Position numbers and translations under genes: made by a program
The notes under the pieces: generated by a model
What the model was told of the DNA's origin: nothing
Database searches by the model: none
What the model saw: the letters and a program-made list of their open reading frames with translations, nothing else
From: Bacteroidota bacterium
GTDB lineage: Bacteria; Bacteroidota; Bacteroidia; Palsa-965
DNA length: 64,000 bases
Assembly (NCBI GenBank): GCA_016194975.1
Contig: JACQAM010000025.1
Coordinates: 1 to 64,000, forward strand
Direction of reading: 5' to 3'
Part shown: positions 21,801 through 28,743 of the stretch, piece by piece
Layout of the letters: every line of letters starts with the position of its first letter
Position numbering within the stretch: the stretch's first letter is position 1

Positions 21801-21951
21801 CGGCGTATTTCTGTTTTTCGAAAAGATCGAGTGCATCACGATAGAACACATTCTTATCGGTGTAAACTTTCGTTTGCTGCGCACGAAGGGAACCATTCGC
21901 GAAGAGCAGGAGAAAAAGAAAAAAACAGATGAATGAAAAGTGACCGCGCAT
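18814..21951 (-). CDS. Large exported TPR-repeat protein
   Basis: A 1045-residue protein with a signal peptide (MRGHFSFICFFLFLLLFANG, cut near RAQ). The rest is nearly all tetratricopeptide repeats with typical A-x-x-x-Y-x-x-G and F-x-x-A-x-x-x-F patterns (for example KYAEAQEEFDKI, DYATAKKNFEDAEKLLPN), ending in a charged, Gly/Asn-rich tail (ILGPGDNKNEDNG). Such proteins are periplasmic scaffolds for protein contacts. The coupling by a 4-bp overlap to the barrel protein downstream suggests that it works with that barrel. SprE and PorW are also TPR proteins, but their lipobox is absent here and I do not assign either name. Confidence 0.8.
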   Translation of the reverse strand: MRGHFSFICFFLFLLLFANGSLRAQQTKVYTDKNVFYRDALDLFEKQKYAEAQEEFDKIVTNSTDKKDLVAIDAEYYASICAYELFNKDAELRLKQFLSDHPESPRCREVRFDLGKYNYRKKKFEEVLRWFREVDTYDLKPEELSEFYFKRGYAHYELGQIDSAKTDFYTIKDENSKYAPSADYYYSHIAYTQGNDETALQGFQKLSADETFGPVVPFYIAQIYFLQGKYQDVIAYAPPLLDSAKHAGEIAHLIGASYYRTGKFKEAAPYLLRYHNDARNYTRDDAYELAYAYYKTSDFEYAKQYFQEAIADSSDALAQNAWYYLADTYLKSNDKPSARNAFLKASSMKFDPVIREDALFSSAKLSYELDFSPFNEAIVSLNEYLYEFPNTPRHDEAYTLLTNVYLSSNHYKEALASISKIRNLPPTMQSTYQQIAYNLGIEDYRKPDFDGAIAAFDQSLTYPVNRELNSNVHYWKAETYYAKAQAKKDSSLFGKAISEYQQFQVTPGATVLRNYNTSNYNIGYCYFQQGNWNASMIAFRKYIQNKNSFDSDERIFDAYVRMGDGYFRLKDFANSADFYSKAVATQKPGDAFRDYAMFQQAMALGYEGKDNDKAAMLKKMRETYPHSEYFLQGRYQEARTLHDMRMYTEALAAYKEVYDLKPNGQYAIPCLKYMGLIYHTQNDNDNALAEYKKAIAQLGNSKGTDFAEIMREIKTIYIAKGQLDQWESYAASVGYTESVATADSTSYVVVLKHYHDGNCGDVLAQASKYIQKYPSGIYITDVHYMRAECSFRENDLATALESYLAILGKNSSNYLERCLTQSAYIYYKQDDFSNAQKMYERVENESSNPDQKNVARINLMRCWVKLGNNDSAAFYAQKVLSIPKVPNDVLGQAHFLIGKSALASMDYATAKKNFEDAEKLLPNTESAAESRYQLCWIKYSNKEYKTAEKALLKEINDYAGFSEWSGKGWLLLSDDYLALKDTFQAKNVLKIYIDNGDVPELIQQAKDKLATIESMQHHAERKKDEDIILGPGDNKNEDNGNGGGQ

Positions 21952-22204
21952 TTGCCGCAGGTATTAGCGACTAAAATTAGTACGGGTCACGCCATAGGAT
22001 GGAGAGGTAGTTTCTTAGTTATTAACGCTGATTTGTTGACATTAGTGCACTGGCTTTCGGTTATCGGTTTCCTGTTTGCCGTTTTTGTTTTTTTTGCAAT
22101 TGAATGATACTTTTCGTCAATAGAAATGAATTTGCAGAAAAAAAATGTTCAATTCCTGCTGAGAATTTTCGGAATTTCATTTTCACTGCATTGAAGTTTT
22201 TCAA

Positions 22205-22212
22205 TACGTTTG
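22205..22212 (+). promoter_or_regulatory. -7 box immediately upstream of the FtsE-like gene
   Basis: TACGTTTG matches TAnnTTTG. It ends 6 bp before the ATG at 22219, so the transcript would have almost no leader. No clear -33 element was found. Confidence 0.45.
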
Positions 22213-22218
22213 CATCGC

Positions 22219-22911
22219 ATGGGACTCGACTCCATTATCCGCGTTGAAAAAGTTTGCGTGTACCAGAAACACAACATGGTGCTGAACAATGTGAATTTCA
22301 CAGTTGACAAAGGCGAATTCGTTTACATGGTGGGAAAAACAGGAAGCGGAAAAAGTTCACTGATGAAAACCATGTACCTCGATGTTCCGCTGCAGAAAGG
22401 AATGATAAACATTGCAGGATTCGATCTCTCGACAATAAAGAAAAAAGAAATTCCTTTTCTCAGAAGGAAGATCGGTATCGTTTTCCAGGATTTTCAATTG
22501 TTGTATGACCGGAGTGCGAATGATAATTTATTTTTTGTGATGCAGGCCACCGGATGGAAGGACAAAAAAAAGATGGCTGAACGTGCACAGGAAGCGCTCG
22601 ATAAAGTGGGATTAGTGACGAAGGGGCACAAACTTCCGCACGAACTTTCCGGCGGCGAACAGCAGCGTGTTTCCATTGCGCGCGCATTGCTCAATGATCC
22701 TGACATTATTCTCGCTGATGAACCAACTGGAAATCTTGACCCGGAAACTTCTGCGGGAATTGTAAAACTCCTGAGCGACATTGGCAAAAGCGGGAGAGCC
22801 GTAATCGTTGCTACGCATGATATGCTGGTGGTAAATAATTTTCCTTCGAGAATGTTGCGCTGCGAAAACGGGGAAGTGGTGGAAGAAGGGACAGTAGGCA
22901 GTAAGCAGTAG
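22219..22911 (+). CDS. ftsE: FtsE-like ABC transporter ATPase
   Basis: A 230-residue ATPase. Walker A is GKTGSGKSS at about residues 39-47, the signature is LSGGEQQRVSIARAL and Walker B is [12 protein letters not shown]. The spacing, the QDFQLLYDRSANDNLFFVM stretch and the HDMLVVNNFPSRMLRCENG end fit FtsE, which with FtsX controls septal cell-wall hydrolases. ATG 22219 is preferred to the TTG at 22210, which lies inside the -7 box. No ftsX is adjacent. The last codons and the TAG stop lie in a 7-bp repeat (AGTAGGC, AGTAAGC), so the natural C-terminus may have been altered by that repeat. A related export ATPase cannot be excluded. Confidence 0.82.
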   Translation: MGLDSIIRVEKVCVYQKHNMVLNNVNFTVDKGEFVYMVGKTGSGKSSLMKTMYLDVPLQKGMINIAGFDLSTIKKKEIPFLRRKIGIVFQDFQLLYDRSANDNLFFVMQATGWKDKKKMAERAQEALDKVGLVTKGHKLPHELSGGEQQRVSIARALLNDPDIILADEPTGNLDPETSAGIVKLLSDIGKSGRAVIVATHDMLVVNNFPSRMLRCENGEVVEEGTVGSKQ

Positions 22912-22912
22912 C
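22893..22912 (+). repeat. Heptad repeat over the stop codon of the FtsE-like gene
   Basis: Units AGTAGGC, AGTAAGC and AGTAGCA follow in tandem and supply the TAG stop at 22909-22911. A related AGTAGGCAGTAG lies over the rsmH stop on the minus strand (32362-32373). Confidence 0.6.
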
Positions 22913-23063
22913 ATCTCGACTTCGGTCGATACAGCGCCAGCGGCAGTTTTCAGAATGAAACAGGAAAAGATATTTTCAATGAAGGCAACAGTAAAATTCT
23001 CCGAACTCCACTCTCCCCGCTCCTAACTAATTCGTATCTTTAATACCTGCGAAAAATTCTCCT

Positions 23064-24284
23064 ATGAAAACATCGAAAGACGTGCTTCTCTCCCTTACAA
23101 AAGGAGCATTGTTGCCGAAAGAAGAGATGCTGGAGGTGGCGAAGAAAAAGGGAAAACTAAGTATTGGTATTCCAAAAGAAATTTCCTTCCAGGAAAATCG
23201 TGTTTCACTCGTACCGGATGATGTAGGATTGCTCATCAATAACGGTCATCATGTGATCGTGGAAAGCGGCGCTGGAAAAAGTGCGAATTTCCAGGACACA
23301 GATTATTCGGAAGCCGGTGCGCAGATCGCAGTGACGGCAGAGGAAGTTTACAGGCAGGCAGAACTCATTCTCAAAGTGGCACCGCCTTCTCTTTCGGAAA
23401 TTGCATTCATGCAGCCGAAACAAATGTTGCTCTCCACGCTCCAGCTTCCGGCACAACCGGAAAATTTTCTGAAAAAATTATTAGAGAAAAAAATTACAGC
23501 GCTCGCATTCGAATGGATTAAAGATGAAGACGGCGTTTTCCCGGTGATCCGCTCTATGGGAGAAATAGCCGGAGGAACTTCCATTCTCATTGCTGCAGAA
23601 TATCTCTCGAATGTGAATAACGGGCAGGGCGCAATTCTCGGTGGAATTTCCGGCGTTGCTCCGACTGAAGTTGTGATCGTAGGCGCAGGCACAGTCGGCG
23701 AATATGCAGCGCGCGCGGCGCTCGGTTTGGGAGCGACCGTGAAAGTTTTTGATAATTCTGTTTATCGTTTGCGTCGATTGCAGAGTGATATCGGCACACG
23801 GATCTTCACTTCAATCATTCAACCGAAAGTGCTGATGAAACATTTGCGCACGGCTGATGTGGCCATCGGTGCTTTGCGCGCGAGCGGCGGAAGAACTCCG
23901 TGTGTGGTGAGTGAGAACATGGTGGCGGAAATGAAAACCGGCGCGGTGATCGTGGATGTTTCCATTGACCAGGGCGGATGTTTTGAAACTTCGAAAGTGA
24001 CGAATCACACCAGTCCTGTTTTCAGAAAACACGGTGTGATCCATTATTGCGTTCCGAATATCGCATCACGCGTTGCGCGCACGGCCTCGTATGCGCTGAG
24101 TACGATCTTCTCTCCTATTCTGCAGAACATGGGTGAAGAAGGCGGACTCACTCCGCTGCTGCGGCAAAATACCGGTATCCGCAACGGCGTTTACATTTAC
24201 AACGGAATTCTCACGAATCAATATCTCGGGGAAGTTTATAAAATTCCTTCGAAGGATATCGATCTGTTGGTTGCTGCATTCTGA
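23064..24284 (+). CDS. ald: Alanine dehydrogenase
   Basis: A 406-residue NAD-dependent enzyme that interconverts L-alanine with pyruvate and ammonia. The N-terminal part has the family pattern GIPKEISFQENRVSLVPDDV, with the conserved Lys and Arg of the substrate site. The nucleotide-binding part shows VVIVGAGTVGEYAARAALGLGA, and the centre has VDVSIDQGGCFETS. About 35 extra N-terminal residues (MKTSKDVLLSLTKGALLPKE) precede the usual start, as in other Bacteroidota members. It may be co-transcribed with the small gene downstream. A near-match box TATCTTTA lies about 25 bp before the ATG. Confidence 0.93.
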   Translation: MKTSKDVLLSLTKGALLPKEEMLEVAKKKGKLSIGIPKEISFQENRVSLVPDDVGLLINNGHHVIVESGAGKSANFQDTDYSEAGAQIAVTAEEVYRQAELILKVAPPSLSEIAFMQPKQMLLSTLQLPAQPENFLKKLLEKKITALAFEWIKDEDGVFPVIRSMGEIAGGTSILIAAEYLSNVNNGQGAILGGISGVAPTEVVIVGAGTVGEYAARAALGLGATVKVFDNSVYRLRRLQSDIGTRIFTSIIQPKVLMKHLRTADVAIGALRASGGRTPCVVSENMVAEMKTGAVIVDVSIDQGGCFETSKVTNHTSPVFRKHGVIHYCVPNIASRVARTASYALSTIFSPILQNMGEEGGLTPLLRQNTGIRNGVYIYNGILTNQYLGEVYKIPSKDIDLLVAAF

Positions 24285-24292
24285 TGGAATCT

Positions 24293-24399
24293 CCATTTTC
24301 CATTTTCCATTTTCCATTTTTGGGATTATTCTGCTTTCACAGAAAGTTTTTCAGACCCTTCAATTTCTCCAAACTCAGAACTCAGAACTCAGAACTCAC
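24293..24399 (+). repeat. Two 7-bp tandem repeats between ald and the DUF4258-like gene
   Basis: Four copies of CCATTTT (24293-24320) start 8 bp after the ald stop. Four copies of AACTCAG (24372-24399, last ending in C) end directly at the ATG of the next gene. Seven is not a multiple of three, but both arrays are non-coding. The second array replaces the normal ribosome-binding region. Confidence 0.85.
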
Positions 24400-24813
24400 A
24401 TGAACTGGGCACGGCGCATACGACTTTATCTTACCGGCTTCGGCTTCGGGCTTATCATTGTTTGGCTTACATTTTTCCACAATGGCCACCGCGATTATGG
24501 CGGATGGCTTCCGTCGAACCGCGTGATGACCTTCCTTTCGCTGATAAAAAAAATAGATGTGGATTCTTCTTTGTTATGTAAAATGAAATGCGAAGGATTC
24601 ACGATGGACGATGTGAAAAAATCTTTTGCGGACGGGAAAGTTGATTTTGATAAAAGCCAGGCACAGAAAGAACCCTGCCATGAATACGATGTGAAGCTTA
24701 CTATAAAAGGAAAAGCACGGGAAATTTATTTTTCTACCTGCGTGAAAGATTCCACGGCGAAAATCCTTCTTTTCAATCCGCCACTCATTGGAAATAATTG
24801 TGGTTGTAATTGA
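24400..24813 (+). CDS. DUF4258-like membrane-anchored protein
   Basis: A 137-residue protein with one N-terminal membrane segment (LYLTGFGFGLIIVWLTFF, about residues 10-27) followed by a soluble part of about 100 residues. The soluble part has the order seen in DUF4258 proteins of Bacteroidota: SNRVMTFLSLIKK, MKCEGFTMDDVKKSF, GKVDFDKSQ, then beta strands (YDVKLTIKGKAREIYFSTC). Proteins of this type often sit beside alanine dehydrogenase in this phylum, as here. The ATG at 24400 is chosen because the membrane segment follows it; the open frame further upstream is repeat DNA. Function unknown. Confidence 0.7.
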   Translation: MNWARRIRLYLTGFGFGLIIVWLTFFHNGHRDYGGWLPSNRVMTFLSLIKKIDVDSSLLCKMKCEGFTMDDVKKSFADGKVDFDKSQAQKEPCHEYDVKLTIKGKAREIYFSTCVKDSTAKILLFNPPLIGNNCGCN

Positions 24814-24820
24814 ATACAAC

Positions 24821-26680
24821 CTACTCATTCATCTTTTCCAGCGCTTCTTTTTCATCTGCAAATTCCTGCTGCAAATCATCAAGCCCATATTGTTTGCAGG
24901 AATTGGTGACGTAATTCATAGCGTCAATGTGAAATACAAGTTCATCCTCATGTTTATGATCGCGGTGCCAGCTTTTCATTTTTGACAGTCCCCTGGTGAG
25001 GAATTCTCTTGCACGGCCTTTTTCGCCGACAAATAAATAATCTGTTCCGGCAATGAGATAGGGAAGCGGCCCGTCGAATTCACTCAATTTCATCTTAATC
25101 ACATACTGGTCGATTATTTTTTTTGCTTCAACAGTATCGCCGGCAATGAAATTCGATAGCATGAAATTATTCCAGATCACTATATAGTCGATGTACGCCT
25201 GGTTTAATTGCAGGTGCTGAACATCGTTCACCGGGAAAGAATATTGTTCCATATTTTTCCGGAAGGCGGCCAGATTCTGCCTCAATCCGTTTGCATTGTG
25301 CGAATCTGTGTCGGAAGGATTGAAACGAATGAGAATTCCTTCTTCGCGCATGGCCCCCGTAAAAGGTTTGTAATAAAAATCGGCATCCGCATGCTGAAAA
25401 TAGATGGGGCGTTGCGGATAATTCGAAGCAATGATATCGAAGACTGCCATCTGGCTTTTTGTAAAATAATCATAGCGGATGCTGAACTTCGTGCAACTGT
25501 CGTCAAATGCGTTGAACGTTAAACGAAAATTATTGAAAGGAATCTTGAATATTTTTTTATCGCCGGCATCTTTAATAAAATAATTCACGTCCTTTTTTTC
25601 ATAAGCATCGCGGATATCCGCGAATGAAACAGCTACTGTATCTATTCCCATTGTCCGTTCCGCTTCATTGGCATTCACGTATAAAAAATCGGTGAGCGAA
25701 TCGCTGTAGAATTTCCCGTTCATCCCGAGATCGAAATGATAACGCTGCTTCCAATCGAAAAGAAAATTGGGAATGTCAAAACGATCGATCTGGATAACAG
25801 CAACATCTTTCCGAACACCCAGAACCTGCTGCGCGTACCAAAGCGGAAATGTACGGTCATCAACCCTGGAAAAAATGATAGCATTCTTTTCTGCCGAATT
25901 CAAAGTGTTCTCCGCATAAGAGATCATTTCCTTTTCATACAATCCTTTCACGAGATATTGCCCCGCCCTATCGGTTTGTCCTCCCGCAATGAGTTCGGCC
26001 CACGCAAACATATACGTGTTTCCCAGTTTCGTTTTTATTTTTCCGAAAGGAGTTTCATACAGTGAATCGTGTTCGAGTATTTCTTTGTACAGTGCGATCT
26101 CCTTGTCTGCGTAATCACAGAATTTCTTTCCTTCCTCTTCTGTCATTTTTCTGTCCTGCAAATGAAAATTGTATCGCTGTCCCGGGCGCGCGACCCCGAT
26201 GCATTTTTCCTGGTAAGCCCTGCCGAGACATTCTTTGAGCGTGTCTGAAATTTCGTGCCCCTCGAGTGCGTGGATCACATCATCGGCCCACTCGTTGTAA
26301 CCGAAATAGATCATCAGGCTATACTCTTTTATTTTTCCGGGGTCGCTGATGTCGAAATGCTCGGTTTTAGCAGTGGAAAATTCATCTTTGAAATAATTTT
26401 TCAGAATGTGAATGTACCCGTTCTCCTTCAGCGACCAGAAAATTTTTTCGCTGAGCGGCATTCCTGTTCTCCTGGAAATTTTATCAATGCACCATCCTGT
26501 TGGTTTTTTTACCATCGTCATGTACGAACTGTCGTTCGTGTACAACTCATAACGCTCTTCGAATTCCTTCACCACTTCTTTCAACGAAGGATATTTCCTG
26601 AATTGAGACGCGTCGAAATGCGAACAGGATACTGTAAAAATAATTGCCGCAATGAAAATGCAAAACAGGAAATGCTTCAT
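24821..26680 (-). CDS. Lipoprotein related to the C-terminal part of DUF2723 proteins (copy 1)
   Basis: A 619-residue lipoprotein: signal MKHFLFCIFIAAIIFTVSC with the lipobox Cys at residue 19. The middle carries KNAIIFSRVDDRTFPLWYAQ and VRKDVAVIQIDRFDIPNFLFDWK, and later VFDIIASNYPQRPIYFQHA. These match the motifs GDNDTFPLWYLQEVEG, RTDVRVVNLSLL and NNWKRPIYF that I know from the soluble C-terminal part of DUF2723 membrane proteins, here without the membrane part. The C-terminus is helical and TPR-like (LIAGTDYLFVGEKGRAREFLTRG). It lies 10 bp downstream of a paralogue with the same layout, so the two form an operon. The FSRVDDRTF segment is more diverged than in the paralogue. Function unknown. 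Confidence 0.72.
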   Translation of the reverse strand: MKHFLFCIFIAAIIFTVSCSHFDASQFRKYPSLKEVVKEFEERYELYTNDSSYMTMVKKPTGWCIDKISRRTGMPLSEKIFWSLKENGYIHILKNYFKDEFSTAKTEHFDISDPGKIKEYSLMIYFGYNEWADDVIHALEGHEISDTLKECLGRAYQEKCIGVARPGQRYNFHLQDRKMTEEEGKKFCDYADKEIALYKEILEHDSLYETPFGKIKTKLGNTYMFAWAELIAGGQTDRAGQYLVKGLYEKEMISYAENTLNSAEKNAIIFSRVDDRTFPLWYAQQVLGVRKDVAVIQIDRFDIPNFLFDWKQRYHFDLGMNGKFYSDSLTDFLYVNANEAERTMGIDTVAVSFADIRDAYEKKDVNYFIKDAGDKKIFKIPFNNFRLTFNAFDDSCTKFSIRYDYFTKSQMAVFDIIASNYPQRPIYFQHADADFYYKPFTGAMREEGILIRFNPSDTDSHNANGLRQNLAAFRKNMEQYSFPVNDVQHLQLNQAYIDYIVIWNNFMLSNFIAGDTVEAKKIIDQYVIKMKLSEFDGPLPYLIAGTDYLFVGEKGRAREFLTRGLSKMKSWHRDHKHEDELVFHIDAMNYVTNSCKQYGLDDLQQEFADEKEALEKMNE

Positions 26681-26690
26681 AACGCAATTT

Positions 26691-28538
26691 TTATTTCTTC
26701 AGCGCTTTCAATGCTTCACTTTCATCTTTTAATTTTTGTTCCATCTGCGGCATATTATGATCATCGCAAAATGTAGTCAGGTAATCGACGTAAGCAATAT
26801 TCTGTTCGAGTTCATCCTTGTGTGCATCTTTCCGGTGCCAGTCTTTCATGTCGCCGATGCCGTTTTGAATGAGTTCTTCTCCTTTATCTTTTTCACCCAT
26901 CCTTACCGCTTCTATCGCCATGGTGAATGTGACAGATGGATTGTGAATATTATTCAAAGGCAATTTATGGATACACGCTTCAAAAGTTTTTTTAGCTGAA
27001 ACAGTGTCGCGCCGGTCAAGATAAAGTTCTGTGAGGTAAGAGTACTGGTAAAAATAATTGGCAAACAAACCGGATGCCTGGATATTATTTACATCGCCCG
27101 CGGAATAAACATACGTGTCAAGATTCGTTTCAAACTTAGCCAGGTTGTAATGTAATGCTGCATATTCATCAGTGGAATAAAAATCAGGATCAAAATGATT
27201 GAGCAAACCTTCGCCACGCAAACCTTCAAGCACAGGATGCGTAACATCTGTTCCGATGGTGGATTGATAATAAACCGGCCGCTCTTTATAATTTGAAGCC
27301 GTAATGTCGAACATCGCGAAGTAACCTTTGTAAATAATTCCCAGGTCAAGTTTAAGATCAATGACGGAAGAATCAGCTTCTGCGAATGTGAAACGGAATT
27401 GATCGTGCGGAAGATAAAATACTGTTTCTCCGTTATTATCCAGGAACCACGTTTGATCTTTCGAATCCCACGCATCGCGAATGTCGCGCATCGTTTGCTG
27501 GTTGCGGAAATAACTATTGGATTGAATGCTGGTGTTCGGGTAAATAATATCACTCAATTTACTTCGATAAAAATTCTGAGACATGCCCAATTCAAATCCG
27601 TATTTGTCTTTCCAGTAATACATCCAGTCGGGAATGGAAAGTAAACTCACATTCACCACAGCAACATCTTTTCTCATTCCCGATTCTTCCTGCACGTACC
27701 ACAACACGTACGTATCATCATCTCCATTGCAGAAAATGATCGCATTTTTGCCGGCGCTGTTCAAACAGTTTTTTGCATAATCGATCATCATCGGATCGTA
27801 AAGTCCGCTCACTATGAATTTTTTTGCATCATCCGGGCGCCCGCGCGTGCACAACTCCGACCACGCGTACATGTACGTGTTGCCAATCTTCGTTTTTATT
27901 TTTCCCACCAGTGTTTCGTAATGCGGGTCGTGTGCTTCAATTTTTTTATACGCTTCAATTTCTTTGTTCACCCAATCAGAAACTTCCTGCGCTTCGCGAT
28001 CAGTGAGCACCGGATGTTTGCCATCCACATCCTGATCATTATCGGGACGCAGGATATCCAACGATTTCTGCTCGTACGCGCGCCCGAGACTCTCCAGCAA
28101 TGTATCGCTCAGCTCTGCTCCTTCGAGTTCGTGTATCACATCATTCTCCCATCCCGGATAACCGAAATAAATTTCATGATCGTAGCCGTACTGCGTTCCG
28201 TTCACAGAATTGATCATCGATTGAGCACTGCCTTTCCCGGTATCGTTCTTCCAGAATGAAAGCGGCAGTACACGATAACTTTTTGTTTTCGACGACCAGT
28301 ACAATTCCGAAGCAATGATCTTTCCTCCAATGAAATCTTTCTTCACGAGATACCAGCCCTCTGCTTTTTTTGCGAGCGCATAATAATATTCGGTCGTTGA
28401 ATAAAGCGAATAACCATTATCTAATTTCGTAGCGACGGCCATTACCGAAGGAAAATCTTTCCATGCAAACGATGGCTTATGCGTGCAGGAAGAGATCAAC
28501 AAAAGAAGAAGTGGGAAAAGGAGAAATGACTTTTTCAT
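26691..28538 (-). CDS. Lipoprotein related to the C-terminal part of DUF2723 proteins (copy 2)
   Basis: A 615-residue lipoprotein. ATG 28538 is chosen because the signal and lipobox start there (MKKSFLLFPLLLLLISSC, Cys 18); an upstream in-frame start would add 18 residues. It contains KNAIIFCNGDDDTYVLWYVQ, MRKDVAVVNVSLLSIPDWMYYWK and MFDITASNYKERPVYYQS, closer than copy 1 to the DUF2723 C-terminal motifs. It also shares HELEGAELSDTLLESLGRAY with copy 1. The C-terminus is helical (IEAVRMGEKDKGEELIQNG). A near-match -7 box TATCTTCG lies at 28572-28579 on the minus strand. It is the first gene of a two-gene operon. Function unknown; an envelope location is implied by the lipobox. Confidence 0.72.
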   Translation of the reverse strand: MKKSFLLFPLLLLLISSCTHKPSFAWKDFPSVMAVATKLDNGYSLYSTTEYYYALAKKAEGWYLVKKDFIGGKIIASELYWSSKTKSYRVLPLSFWKNDTGKGSAQSMINSVNGTQYGYDHEIYFGYPGWENDVIHELEGAELSDTLLESLGRAYEQKSLDILRPDNDQDVDGKHPVLTDREAQEVSDWVNKEIEAYKKIEAHDPHYETLVGKIKTKIGNTYMYAWSELCTRGRPDDAKKFIVSGLYDPMMIDYAKNCLNSAGKNAIIFCNGDDDTYVLWYVQEESGMRKDVAVVNVSLLSIPDWMYYWKDKYGFELGMSQNFYRSKLSDIIYPNTSIQSNSYFRNQQTMRDIRDAWDSKDQTWFLDNNGETVFYLPHDQFRFTFAEADSSVIDLKLDLGIIYKGYFAMFDITASNYKERPVYYQSTIGTDVTHPVLEGLRGEGLLNHFDPDFYSTDEYAALHYNLAKFETNLDTYVYSAGDVNNIQASGLFANYFYQYSYLTELYLDRRDTVSAKKTFEACIHKLPLNNIHNPSVTFTMAIEAVRMGEKDKGEELIQNGIGDMKDWHRKDAHKDELEQNIAYVDYLTTFCDDHNMPQMEQKLKDESEALKALKK

Positions 28539-28743
28539 TGAAGCGGGATTAGCGTGAAGAGGTGAATGTTGCGAAGATACAAATCCGTGCATTTTCTAAT
28601 GGGAACGGAAGGTATTTTCCCGATTTTATTCTCCCTTTGTTTTTAACTTTCGTTTTCCTACCTTCACTATGCCGCAACTGATGCATCTACCCTGTGTTGC
28701 GGAATTCATCCGGAAATTCATTCTTACAAAAAGCTACACACCA

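Noticed and set aside
21952-22204. tRNA or small RNA in the gap between the TPR and FtsE-like genes
   Set aside because: No cloverleaf, CCA end or T-run hairpin is visible; nothing supported.
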